Position numbers and translations under genes: made by a program. Positions 49,440 through 57,619 of a DNA stretch of 64,000 nucleotides are shown here, piece by piece; within the stretch, counting starts at the first letter, position 1, and every line of letters begins with the position of its first letter. Origin of the DNA: Verrucomicrobiota bacterium (lineage in GTDB: Bacteria; Verrucomicrobiota; Verrucomicrobiia; Limisphaerales; UBA9464); the NCBI GenBank assembly GCA_947471985.1, contig CANIZL010000023.1:1-64000 (forward strand). The letters run 5' to 3'. A model generated the notes under the pieces. That model saw only the letters and a list, made by a program, of their open reading frames with translations. It made no database searches and was not told the DNA's origin.

Positions 49440-50737
49440 CAGGCTTGGAGCAATTGGGTTTTATCCTGATTCAGCAAGGCCTCGAATTCCCGGAGGTTGG
49501 GCCGGATATCGTGCGTCTCACCCACGTGTCCCGCCATGGCCTCGATGGTCTTGAGTCCGTTGCCCGTGATGCACAGCACCGCGCTGGAGTCCTTCGGAAT
49601 TTTGCCCGAAGCGATGAGCTTCTTGGCCACGCCGACCGTGACTCCGCCCGCGGTCTCGGCAAAAATGCCCTCGCATTCCGCCAGCAGCTGGATGCCCTCG
49701 CGAATTTCGTCATCCGTGACGTCGTCGCCGTAACCGCCGGTTTCCTTCATGACCTTCAAGGCGTAGAACCCGTCGGCCGGGGTGCCGATGGCAAGCGACT
49801 TGGCGATCGTGTTCGGCTTCACGGGCTTGAAGAAATCAAGGCCGGCCTTCTGGGCCGTCGTGATGGGCGAACATCCCGTGGCCTGCGCTCCGTGGATCTT
49901 CCATTTGGTCGGCTCCACCAAGCCCAGCTTGCTGAATTCCTGATAGCTCTTGTGAATCTTGGTGAGCAGCGAACCGGACGCCATGCAGACGACGGTATGC
50001 TCCGGGATCGTCCAGCCGAGCTGTTCCTGGATCTCAAAGCCCATGCTCTTGGAGCCTTCGGCGTAGTACGGGCGCATGTTCACGTTGACGAACGCCCAGC
50101 CGTACTTGCCGGCGATCTCCGCGCACAGTCGGTTCACCTCGTCGTAGTGGCCCTTGATGCCGATGACATTGGCGCCGTACACCAGCGAGTTGATCACCTT
50201 GCCCTGTTCGAGGTCATGCGGGATGAAGACGAAGCATTCGAGCCCGGCGGACGCGGCATTGGCGGCCACGGAATTCGCGAGGTTGCCGGTCGACGCACAG
50301 GCGACGGTCTTGAAGCCAAGTTCCACGGAACGGCTCAGGGCGACACTGACCACGCGATCCTTGAACGACAACGTGGGATAATTCACCGCATCGTTCTTCA
50401 CGTACAACTCGCGGATGCCCAGGCGCCGGGCGAGGCGGTCCGCCTTCACCAAGGGCGTGTAACCCACCTGGCGTCCCACCGTGGGCTCACCGGCCACGGG
50501 CAGCAGCTCACGATAGCGCCACATGTTCTGCGGCCGCTGGCAGATAACCTCACGGCTCAGGGTGCGCTTGATGCGGTCGTAGTCGTAGGCCACTTCGAGC
50601 GGACCGAAGTCGAACTCGCAGACGTGGGTCGCGGTGAGCGGATACTCCCGACCGCATTCCCGACACTTGAGGGCCTTCATGAAGCCGGTATGCGACGTGG
50701 CTCCGTGACTCGGCGAACTGCTATGCTGACTGCTCAT
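49439..50737 (-). CDS. thrC: Threonine-synthase-like PLP enzyme under SAM riboswitch
   Basis: Fold type II PLP enzyme, 432 residues, resembling threonine synthase, which converts O-phosphohomoserine to threonine. It has a zinc-ribbon start (KCRECG and HVC, C25, C28, C40), PLP lysine K126 in YPTLSFKDRVV, then CASTGNLANSVAANAASAG and GSLLTKIHKSYQEF. The usual SFKDRG motif reads SFKDRVV. The start at ATG 50737 opens just past the leader. The SAM riboswitch upstream and downstream sulfur-carrier genes suggest homocysteine synthesis; plain threonine synthase remains possible. Confidence 0.85.
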   Translation of the reverse strand: MSSQHSSSPSHGATSHTGFMKALKCRECGREYPLTATHVCEFDFGPLEVAYDYDRIKRTLSREVICQRPQNMWRYRELLPVAGEPTVGRQVGYTPLVKADRLARRLGIRELYVKNDAVNYPTLSFKDRVVSVALSRSVELGFKTVACASTGNLANSVAANAASAGLECFVFIPHDLEQGKVINSLVYGANVIGIKGHYDEVNRLCAEIAGKYGWAFVNVNMRPYYAEGSKSMGFEIQEQLGWTIPEHTVVCMASGSLLTKIHKSYQEFSKLGLVEPTKWKIHGAQATGCSPITTAQKAGLDFFKPVKPNTIAKSLAIGTPADGFYALKVMKETGGYGDDVTDDEIREGIQLLAECEGIFAETAGGVTVGVAKKLIASGKIPKDSSAVLCITGNGLKTIEAMAGHVGETHDIRPNLREFEALLNQDKTQLLQA

Positions 50738-50809
50738 GACAATAAAAGTCTCGTGTTGACGACAACTTGCGACGACTCCGCCAGAGCGGCCACGCGAGCA
50801 GGGGGTATG

Positions 50810-50840
50810 AAAAATCCCCGACCCGCGAAGCGAGAAGGGG
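50810..50840 (-). terminator. Riboswitch-controlled terminator before thrC-like gene
   Basis: Read on the minus strand: CCCC pairs with GGGG around an inner CTCGC/GCGGG hairpin with loop TTC, followed by ATTTTT. It lies 20 bases after the aptamer and about 73 bases before the start codon, the arrangement of a transcriptional off switch. Confidence 0.8.
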
Positions 50841-50859
50841 TCCCGAATGGACAAATCCT

Positions 50860-50986
50860 CTCATCTTCGCCAAAGCGGATCCGAGCTTCCGCTCAAACCT
50901 GCTTCGACCTGGATTTGGCACCCGACGTGGTTTCCCACCGGTTGCCGTGGCTTCATCGGGCCAGTCCCTCTGCCACTCTGGATGAG
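50860..50986 (-). promoter_or_regulatory. SAM riboswitch (SAM-I/S-box type) of the thrC-moaD-moaD-NIL operon
   Basis: Minus-strand aptamer. P1 pairs CTCATC (50986-50981) with GATGAG (50865-50860). The core shows AGAGTGGCAGAGGGA, CTGGCCCGATGAAGCC and GGCAACC, then GGTGCCAAATCC, CGAAGC/GCTTTG as P4 and GAAGATGAG closing. These words match the S-box consensus almost base for base. A terminator follows at 50810-50840. A TTGACA-like -35 word lies upstream at 51041-51036; the -10 is not clear. Confidence 0.93.
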
Positions 50987-51138
50987 TTGCCTTGGTTTCC
51001 CAAAGCGCGCAATAGGTGCCCATTTCAACGGGCGATGTCAACCTGAATTATGGAAGGGATGCCGATGAAGCATTCGCAATAAACTATTGCCCCCGGCGGG
51101 TCGTGTCCGCACTATCCCCGCGCCTTAACGGCACTGGT

Positions 51139-51215
51139 CGGGACGTAGCGTAGCTTGGTAGCGCGCTTCCTTGGGGTGGAAGAGGTCGTGAGTTCAAATC
51201 TCACCGTCCCGACCA
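51139..51215 (+). tRNA. tRNA-Pro (anticodon GGG)
   Basis: Cloverleaf with acceptor CGGGACG/CGTCCCG, anticodon arm CTTCC-TTGGGGT-GGAAG (anticodon GGG reads CCC), T-arm GAGTTCAAATCTC and encoded CCA (51213-51215). Confidence 0.93.
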
Positions 51216-51337
51216 TTACTTCTTTCACACCCCAAACAACCACACGGAAACAGGATTTTCGTTTTCCGTTCTTACCGGCCACGCCACCCACGCTCCAGCA
51301 AGGCACCGTCGACCACCCAACGGCGCCCGGGCGACGC

Positions 51338-53173
51338 TTAATGCTGCAGGACGTCGGCGATGCTCACCCCGCGAAGCTCGAACAGCCGCTTGATGGTGTC
51401 CTCGATCAGGTTGTTCGGACAACTGGCTCCCGCCGTGATGCCCACCGTCATGGGCCCACTCGTGCGGTACCAAGACTGCGTCACCAACTCCTCCGCCGTG
51501 TGCTGGTTCCAGTGCTCGATCCGCTCCGCCGACATCATCTTCGCCGCGTTCTTGATGAAGTAGGTCGGCAGGACTTTCTCTCCCATTTCCGCCAGGTGCG
51601 AGGTGTTGGAGGAATTGTACCCCCCGACCACAATCAACAGGTCCATCGGCTCCCGCAGCATCTTCTGCAACGCGTCCTGACGATCCTGGGTGGCGCCGCA
51701 GATCGTGTCGAAGAAGCGAAAGTGTGACTCCGCCTTGCCGGGCCCGTGCCGCTTTTCAATCGCGGCCTTGAAGCGCCGCTGCACCTCCTCGGTCTCGCCG
51801 CGGAGCATCGTGGTCTGATTGGCCACCCCGATCGCCGTCAGGTGCTGGTCGGGATCAAACCCCGGACTATAGGCGCCCTTAAACTTGGTCAGAAACGCCT
51901 CCCGATCCCCGCCCTTCACCAGGTAATCGCAGACGTAATCCGTCTCCTGCAGATCAAACACCACCAGGTAATGACCGCTGCCGTAGGCCGTCGCCTGGCT
52001 GGTGGTGGCCTTGGTCTCCTCGTGCCGGGCCTTGCCGTGAATGATGCTCGTGACGCTCTCCTTGGAATACTGCCGCACCCGCTTCCACACGCTCATCACA
52101 TCGCCGCAGGTGGTGTCCACCAACTGGCACCCCATCGCCTCCAGCTTGCGCCGCGTGCTGACCTCCGTACCAAAGGCCGGCACGATCGCCACGTCTTCGG
52201 CCGTCAGATTCAGGGCGGTCAAATCGGCATCCGTCGGTTTCGGCGGGATGCTCACAATGCCCAGATTCCGTATCTGGTCGTTCACCTCCGGATTGTGAAT
52301 GATCTCTCCGAGCAGGAAGATGCGAGTCGGCGGCGGGAACACCTTGCGAGCGGCGTAGGCCAGGTCGATGGCGCGCTCCACGCCGTAGCAAAACCCGAAC
52401 TCCTTCGCCAGCTTGATCGTGAGCCCCCCATGGGTGATCTCCCCGCCGCGGGCGCGCAGGCGCTCGACGAGTTCGCTGCGGTAATGGGTCACCACCTGCG
52501 CCGCGACGGCTTCCATGACGTCGGGTCGGCGAAGATTGATCTTGCGGGCCGCGGGCGCGGCCGGAACGGCAGTTGACATGACGGCTCTACCATAAGGGGC
52601 GTCGGGCGTTCGGAAAGAGGCGGGGGGCAGGATCTCCACGATCTCCGCCAAGGGCAGACCATCCGCGCCCGTCAACGTGTTCTGCCGTCCATACAACGCC
52701 GACACCGACGGATCCGTCACCCGCAACGCCGCCCGGATGAAGGCATCGGGGACGCAACGGAAATAGCCGCTGGGGCGGCTGGTATAGGGGAGCCCGGACT
52801 CATTCAGGATACCGCCCAACGGGCGCTCTTCGCCCAGGATCAGTCCCCGCCACGGCTCGGGAAACCGGTCTAGAAAAATCTGGATGGCCCCAAACTCGAT
52901 CGCTTCGCCCGAACCGTCCAACCCGAGGACGGACTCGCGCCAATAGTGCGCCCCGTCCCGGCGACTCGACAAAACCCGCAGCCGGATCCGTCCCTGGTAA
53001 AATTGTTCCAAGGTTCGCGTCATATCCCGCTGATGCACCAGCAGGCTGCGTTGCGGTTCGGGAATCTCCTCGGGCGCCACCGACGCCCACTGGATCAGGG
53101 GCCGGGCGGCGACCGCATACAGCCCATGCAGGGGTGCCAGCGTCAGCTGGGGGTTGGCACTGCCGTTAGACAT
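51338..53173 (-). CDS. ispH: IspH fused behind a chorismate-lyase-like domain
   Basis: 611 residues in one open frame. The C-terminal part (from about residue 199) is 4-hydroxy-3-methylbut-2-enyl diphosphate reductase, last step of the MEP pathway: Fe-S cysteines in GFCYGVERA, DTTCGDVMS and ICGATQDRQ, with GEIIHNPEV, GKARHEET and ANQTTML. The N-terminal part (about 15-185: LIQWASVAPEE, DMTRTLEQFYQG, WRESVLGLDG, WRGLILGEERPLGGIL) resembles chorismate lyase/UTRA-like proteins (UbiC/DUF98), by pattern only. An internal ATG at 52579 could start a free IspH; no stop separates the parts. It is 32 bases from the HemN-like gene. Confidence 0.88.
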   Translation of the reverse strand: MSNGSANPQLTLAPLHGLYAVAARPLIQWASVAPEEIPEPQRSLLVHQRDMTRTLEQFYQGRIRLRVLSSRRDGAHYWRESVLGLDGSGEAIEFGAIQIFLDRFPEPWRGLILGEERPLGGILNESGLPYTSRPSGYFRCVPDAFIRAALRVTDPSVSALYGRQNTLTGADGLPLAEIVEILPPASFRTPDAPYGRAVMSTAVPAAPAARKINLRRPDVMEAVAAQVVTHYRSELVERLRARGGEITHGGLTIKLAKEFGFCYGVERAIDLAYAARKVFPPPTRIFLLGEIIHNPEVNDQIRNLGIVSIPPKPTDADLTALNLTAEDVAIVPAFGTEVSTRRKLEAMGCQLVDTTCGDVMSVWKRVRQYSKESVTSIIHGKARHEETKATTSQATAYGSGHYLVVFDLQETDYVCDYLVKGGDREAFLTKFKGAYSPGFDPDQHLTAIGVANQTTMLRGETEEVQRRFKAAIEKRHGPGKAESHFRFFDTICGATQDRQDALQKMLREPMDLLIVVGGYNSSNTSHLAEMGEKVLPTYFIKNAAKMMSAERIEHWNQHTAEELVTQSWYRTSGPMTVGITAGASCPNNLIEDTIKRLFELRGVSIADVLQH

Positions 53174-53205
53174 CGGGGAAGGGCCGGGAATCGTGGATGC
53201 GGCGA

Positions 53206-54570
53206 TCAGGCATAACGGCCCGTACGGTGCTCCGGCCGGAAGAACTCATACAGCAGCCGGTCCACCTGCAACAATCCCTCCCGGGTCAGACCGATCCGAT
53301 CCTCTCCCGCCGTGAGGAATCCCTGGCTTTGCAGACTGGCCAGCGGAACGGCGAACTGCACCTGCGGGGCAATCCCGAATTTTTCAATGAACCGGCTCGG
53401 ATGCACGCTGCCCAACTTCAGCTGCAACATGAATTCCCGCAGATACCGCTCTTCCGCCGTCGGCGTCAATGCCCGGTGCACCGGCCACTGGCCCGCGTTC
53501 ACAGCCTCGACATACGGCGCGAAATCATGGTGATTCTGGTAATGAACGCCATTCAGGTGGCCAAAGCTCGCGACCCCGATTGAAAGGATGTCCGCTCCGG
53601 AAAACAGCCCGTCACGATACCGGAATTTCACGCTCGCCGGATCGCGTACCACGGTGGTGGCGCTGGTGACCGTGTAACCGCGCCGTTCAAATTCGCTGTA
53701 GGCATAGTTCACCCAGCGACGCTTGGTGTCCCAGTCCGCCACGGGCGCCACCAGCCGGCCGGCCGCCTTCATCTCGCGATAAATGCCCGTGTTATAGGGC
53801 ACCTCCATTTGGTAGATGGTCACCGAATCCGGCTGCAGCGCCACGGCCTTAGCCACGGTTTCCTGCCACTTTTCCTCGGTTTCCTCCACCATGCCCGCAA
53901 TCAGATCGATGTTGATCTGCGGAAAACCTATCTCGCGCGCGTAGCCGTAGGCCCGCTCAATTTCCTTGGAACGGTGTGCCCGGCCGTTGACCTCGAGAAT
54001 GTGATCGTCGAAATGCTCAATCCCGAGACTCAGGCGCGTCACCCCAAGTTCACGGATGGCCCGCAGCTTGTGATCCGTGAGCGTGCCGGGTTCCGCCTCG
54101 AACGTCACTTCCTCGGCCTCATCCCAAGGCAACAGGCGCTTCATCCCGTCGGTGAGGAACTTGAGTTGATCCGGGGAAAGATAGCTGGGAGTGCCCCCGC
54201 CGAAGTAAATGAAGCGGGGCTTCCGTCCGCCGATCACCGGCTTGGCGGCATAGGTGGAAAGGTCCCGGAGGAGCGCGTCCAGGTAGCCGCGGATGTCGTC
54301 GGCGTTTTTATCGGTATAAACCCGGAAGTAGCAGAAATGGCAGCGCTTCCGGCAGAATGGGATGTGCGTGTACAGACCGAGCGGCGTACCAGGCTCAGGC
54401 GGGCGATCCAACGCCGACAGGAATTCCGGTACGGCCTCCGTCTTCCAAAAGGCAAACGGGGGATAATTTGCGACGAAGTAATTACCCGCCGTGGTCTCCT
54501 TTTGGAGCGGCGGGCCGGCCGGCTTAGCAGGCGGTGGGGCAATGGTGATCGTGCTCATAACCGCGGACAT
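53206..54570 (-). CDS. HemN/HemW-like radical SAM protein
   Basis: 454 residues. The 4Fe-4S radical SAM motif is HIPFCRKRCHFCYF (CxxxCxxC). GGGTPSYL, FEAEPGTLTDHKL, GVTRLSLGIEHFDD and NIDLIAGMVEETEE are family blocks shared with coproporphyrinogen dehydrogenase HemN and the heme chaperone HemW. The C-terminal HemN domain is visible (AEERYLREFMLQLKLG; RIGLTREGLLQVDRLLYEFF). It is transcribed after the octaheme cytochrome and before the IspH fusion; a heme-related role is inference. Start at ATG 54570 or ATG 54558. Confidence 0.88.
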   Translation of the reverse strand: MSAVMSTITIAPPPAKPAGPPLQKETTAGNYFVANYPPFAFWKTEAVPEFLSALDRPPEPGTPLGLYTHIPFCRKRCHFCYFRVYTDKNADDIRGYLDALLRDLSTYAAKPVIGGRKPRFIYFGGGTPSYLSPDQLKFLTDGMKRLLPWDEAEEVTFEAEPGTLTDHKLRAIRELGVTRLSLGIEHFDDHILEVNGRAHRSKEIERAYGYAREIGFPQINIDLIAGMVEETEEKWQETVAKAVALQPDSVTIYQMEVPYNTGIYREMKAAGRLVAPVADWDTKRRWVNYAYSEFERRGYTVTSATTVVRDPASVKFRYRDGLFSGADILSIGVASFGHLNGVHYQNHHDFAPYVEAVNAGQWPVHRALTPTAEERYLREFMLQLKLGSVHPSRFIEKFGIAPQVQFAVPLASLQSQGFLTAGEDRIGLTREGLLQVDRLLYEFFRPEHRTGRYA

Positions 54571-54671
54571 GGTACGCAGATCCTGCGACCCGCTTCAGCC
54601 CCAACGATGACCCCGTCCCGGTAATCAGCAACCAAATAGTACCTGTACGTACGATTTCGGCGTTCCCACTT

Positions 54672-56648
54672 TTACTCCCGCAGGCGCAGCGGACGTTCAA
54701 TCCGCTGGGCCCGCACGGCGCGAAATCGGGCCGAGGTCCCGGCGGGATCCTCCAATTGCACCCCCGTGCGAGCGACCCGCTGCGGATCCGCGGTGGCCCG
54801 CACGCCCTGGAACTGGTTCCAGACGGCTCGCCCCGCCCCGGTCACCGGCGGTTCCTGCGTGAAATCATAACCCGTCACCCCGCCCGGCAGCAGGCTCTTC
54901 AACGAGCGCTCCGCCACACACCGCACGGCCGCATACGGATCCTCCAGCAGTTCGCCCAGCACCGGGGCCAGCCACTCCCGCCCGGAGGTGGCTTGCGCCG
55001 GAGCCCATCCCAGATGCCAGGCCAGAAGGACCCGCTGTCCGGCATCCCCAGCCAGGCCCAATCGAACGCCCTCTGACAGAGTCGCTTCCGCCGCGGCGGC
55101 TGGCGGCATCGGTTGCCGATACCACTCGCGCAGCCAACCGGCGGTCCACGCCAACGTCTGATCGAGATGGCACAAATTGCAGGCATTCGGACGACCGGTC
55201 GCCAGTTGATCCGCCACCCGGGGACTGCTCACCGTGTGACTCCGGATGGCCGTCAGCACGCCGTACGTGGTGTGCGGCATGTGACAATTGTAGCAGTCAC
55301 TCCCCACGGAGCCGCCGGCATGGTGCGTATGCCGCGCCTGCGCGGCGGGATCCTGCAGCGGAAGATGGCACTGGGTGCAGGCACGGTGATCCTGACGCGT
55401 CGCCGAGAGTTGATCGTTCGGCTCACTCTGGTGCAGGGAATGACACGAGAAGCACGTGAAACGGCCACCCTTGTGGCAGGGCGATTCGATCAAGCCGTTG
55501 TACTCCCGGCCACTGACCCGGATCATGCCGTCGCTCCAGAAAAAATCCTGCAGCAGATCCGGATTGGCCCGGAGGTATTCCGCCAGGGGGCCCGGAGCGT
55601 TGGTGGACGGGTGCCGAATAATCGGCGTGGTCTTTTCCAGATCATCGCCCGGCCGATACGAAAAGCCCGCATCGAACCAGTGCTCCCGGGCATCCAATTG
55701 CTTCATGGAATGGCAGAAGGCGCAGACCTGCGAGCCCCGTTCCGAGTCGAGCTTGAGCGGTTGCACAATGTGCCAGTTGGTTATGGCAACGCCGGCGGTG
55801 GGGCCCTTCGCCCGCGCCACTTCACTCCGCGCGAGGTCGACATGCTGCTGCGCCGGTCCGTGACACGCCTCGCAGGAGATCCCCAGATCCGCCACCCGGC
55901 TGTTGATCTGCCCTTGGGAGGGACGGAAGTGTGGCTCCATCCCGGTGGCATGGCAGCGAATGCAGACCGCGTTCCAAACCTCCTGTCGATGGGGCGCATC
56001 CGGGGGACGCAGAAAGGTCATGGTGCGCGGGACCCAGCGCTTTTCGGGAATGAGCCAGGTGAACGGAAAACCCACCTGACAATTCCCCGCCCCATTCGGC
56101 AACCAGAAGACCTGCATGTGATGAGAGCCGGTGACCAATCCGAGCACGATTTGCGCAGGGTCCCGCACGGGTTCCCCCGGTGCCGGCGGCTCCAAATACT
56201 CCACCCGCACGCCGTAGCGATCCCCCTCGTTCAGCAGGGTGAACCGGGTGGCATCATTGGTCAGAACGACGCCTTTGAAATCCGCCTTCACGGACGCCCG
56301 ACTGGGGAACTGGGTCATGGTCCGATGAAAACTGCGCTGCCAGCTCGCGTGTTCGTCCGCATGACACGGGCGGCAGGATTCGGGCCCGGCATATCCGGAG
56401 TGGGGCACCACTGCCGGCAGGTAGTCCGGCTGGGCCGACGCGGTGGCGGCGCCGGCGGTTATTGCGCCCGGTTCATTCGTCGCCCCAGCAACCGGCGACC
56501 CGGCCTCGGCCGGACGGTGTTTTCCACCGCACCCAGTGGCACCCAGCAAGCCCAGAAGGAGCGTGGCCACCACCCGCACAACCGCCCATGCGCCAGCCCC
56601 AGGGCGAGCCGGAGGCGGAAGGATGAAGGTGAACACAAGACCAACCAT
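54672..56648 (-). CDS. Octaheme c-type cytochrome lipoprotein
   Basis: 658 residues. After an N-terminal hydrophobic segment and a lipobox-like LGATGC (Cys40), eight CxxCH heme motifs are visible: SCRPCH, VCIRCH, SCEACH, VCAFCH, TCFSCH, ACTQCH, DCYNCH and ACNLCH. Their spacing resembles cytochrome c554/octaheme reductase-type proteins. The last 150 residues lack hemes and have HEAT-like Ala/Leu helices (VRCVAERSLKSLL), an added domain. It may act as an electron carrier or extracellular electron sink. Start at ATG 56648; the lipoprotein assignment is moderate because the N-terminus is long and charged. Confidence 0.85.
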   Translation of the reverse strand: MVGLVFTFILPPPARPGAGAWAVVRVVATLLLGLLGATGCGGKHRPAEAGSPVAGATNEPGAITAGAATASAQPDYLPAVVPHSGYAGPESCRPCHADEHASWQRSFHRTMTQFPSRASVKADFKGVVLTNDATRFTLLNEGDRYGVRVEYLEPPAPGEPVRDPAQIVLGLVTGSHHMQVFWLPNGAGNCQVGFPFTWLIPEKRWVPRTMTFLRPPDAPHRQEVWNAVCIRCHATGMEPHFRPSQGQINSRVADLGISCEACHGPAQQHVDLARSEVARAKGPTAGVAITNWHIVQPLKLDSERGSQVCAFCHSMKQLDAREHWFDAGFSYRPGDDLEKTTPIIRHPSTNAPGPLAEYLRANPDLLQDFFWSDGMIRVSGREYNGLIESPCHKGGRFTCFSCHSLHQSEPNDQLSATRQDHRACTQCHLPLQDPAAQARHTHHAGGSVGSDCYNCHMPHTTYGVLTAIRSHTVSSPRVADQLATGRPNACNLCHLDQTLAWTAGWLREWYRQPMPPAAAAEATLSEGVRLGLAGDAGQRVLLAWHLGWAPAQATSGREWLAPVLGELLEDPYAAVRCVAERSLKSLLPGGVTGYDFTQEPPVTGAGRAVWNQFQGVRATADPQRVARTGVQLEDPAGTSARFRAVRAQRIERPLRLRE

Positions 56649-56691
56649 TCAACGTCCCGCCCGACGACGCAAGCATCGCCCCGACCGACGG

Positions 56692-57426
56692 CTAGACCAC
56701 CGGACGGCTCCGCTTGCGGATAAGAATCAGCGAATTGTCCGGCAAGAAACGCGCCGACCTCGGCCGAATACATTCCACGAATTCCAACGAAAAATCGGCG
56801 CCTTGAAACGCCTTCTGATACTCGGACCAGTGCCGCTGATTTACATCCTCCATGACATAGATGCCGGAGGGGGACAGCTGTTGGTGGGAGTTTTCAAACA
56901 GCGTCATGTTCGCCGCCACCGTGTGCAGACCGTCGTCGATCATGAGCTGAAAATCCGGCTCCCCAATTTCCCGCCACATCTGCCGGATGGAAGCGGGCGA
57001 CGTCTGGTCAACGGAATGAGTGGTGATGCGCTCCTCCTGGAAAAGGATGTCCCGGTCGATATCCGCCCCAAATATCCGGGCCGCCGGAAAGTAGTCCCGC
57101 CACACCCGTAACGAAGCTCCCGGCACACCGGCAGCACCCATATTGCACGGGACATCCAGATTATTGGTCCCAATCCCGCATTCGAACACCCGACGAACCC
57201 CCTCGCGGCAATGCTGAAACAGCAGCCCGTAAACATGCGTGTAGGTATGGCGTCGGCGATTGCCGACCGATCCCTTGTCACTGCCATACTTGTCACACAG
57301 GGAGGCGAGCAGTGGGTCCGGATTCTCCGAATAACCTTGGTACGGGTGGGGGAATCGCGCTTTGGCGTACCGGGTGCACGCCCGCCAAAATAGCGGATAA
57401 GCCAAACCTTTAATGTGTGTCAGCAT
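56692..57426 (-). CDS. Class I SAM methyltransferase (macrocin-O-methyltransferase-like)
   Basis: 244 residues. SAM fold: FECGIGTNNLDVPCNMG and GASLRVWRDYFPAARIFGADIDRDILF, then DQTSPASIRQMW and PDFQLMIDDGLHTVAANMTLF. The LCDKYGSDKGS and IYVMEDV words are shared with sugar O-methyltransferases and polysaccharide-synthesis methyltransferases. It could modify a surface glycan, consistent with the acyltransferase and glycosyltransferase next door. It is 43 bases upstream of the cytochrome gene on the same strand. Confidence 0.82.
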   Translation of the reverse strand: MLTHIKGLAYPLFWRACTRYAKARFPHPYQGYSENPDPLLASLCDKYGSDKGSVGNRRRHTYTHVYGLLFQHCREGVRRVFECGIGTNNLDVPCNMGAAGVPGASLRVWRDYFPAARIFGADIDRDILFQEERITTHSVDQTSPASIRQMWREIGEPDFQLMIDDGLHTVAANMTLFENSHQQLSPSGIYVMEDVNQRHWSEYQKAFQGADFSLEFVECIRPRSARFLPDNSLILIRKRSRPVV

Positions 57427-57619
57427 GCGGATCGTGACCGGAGTCTCTGAGTGTTTCCCGGCGATATAGCCGATTAAATTGATCAGATCTGCTCACCGAA
57501 GACAAGTCCCAATGCGTTGTCCCGAAGACTCCGGAAGCCGGCGGTGGTGAAAGTTGCGCCAGCGGATCCGGCCGGGCGGAAGATGACACGGGGGGGAATA
57601 CCCGTTATGGAATAGCGCC

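Noticed and set aside
49445-51046. Very long open frame on the plus strand opposite thrC-like gene and riboswitch
   Set aside because: It is a high-GC shadow of the minus-strand gene, has no family resemblance and runs into the SAM aptamer.
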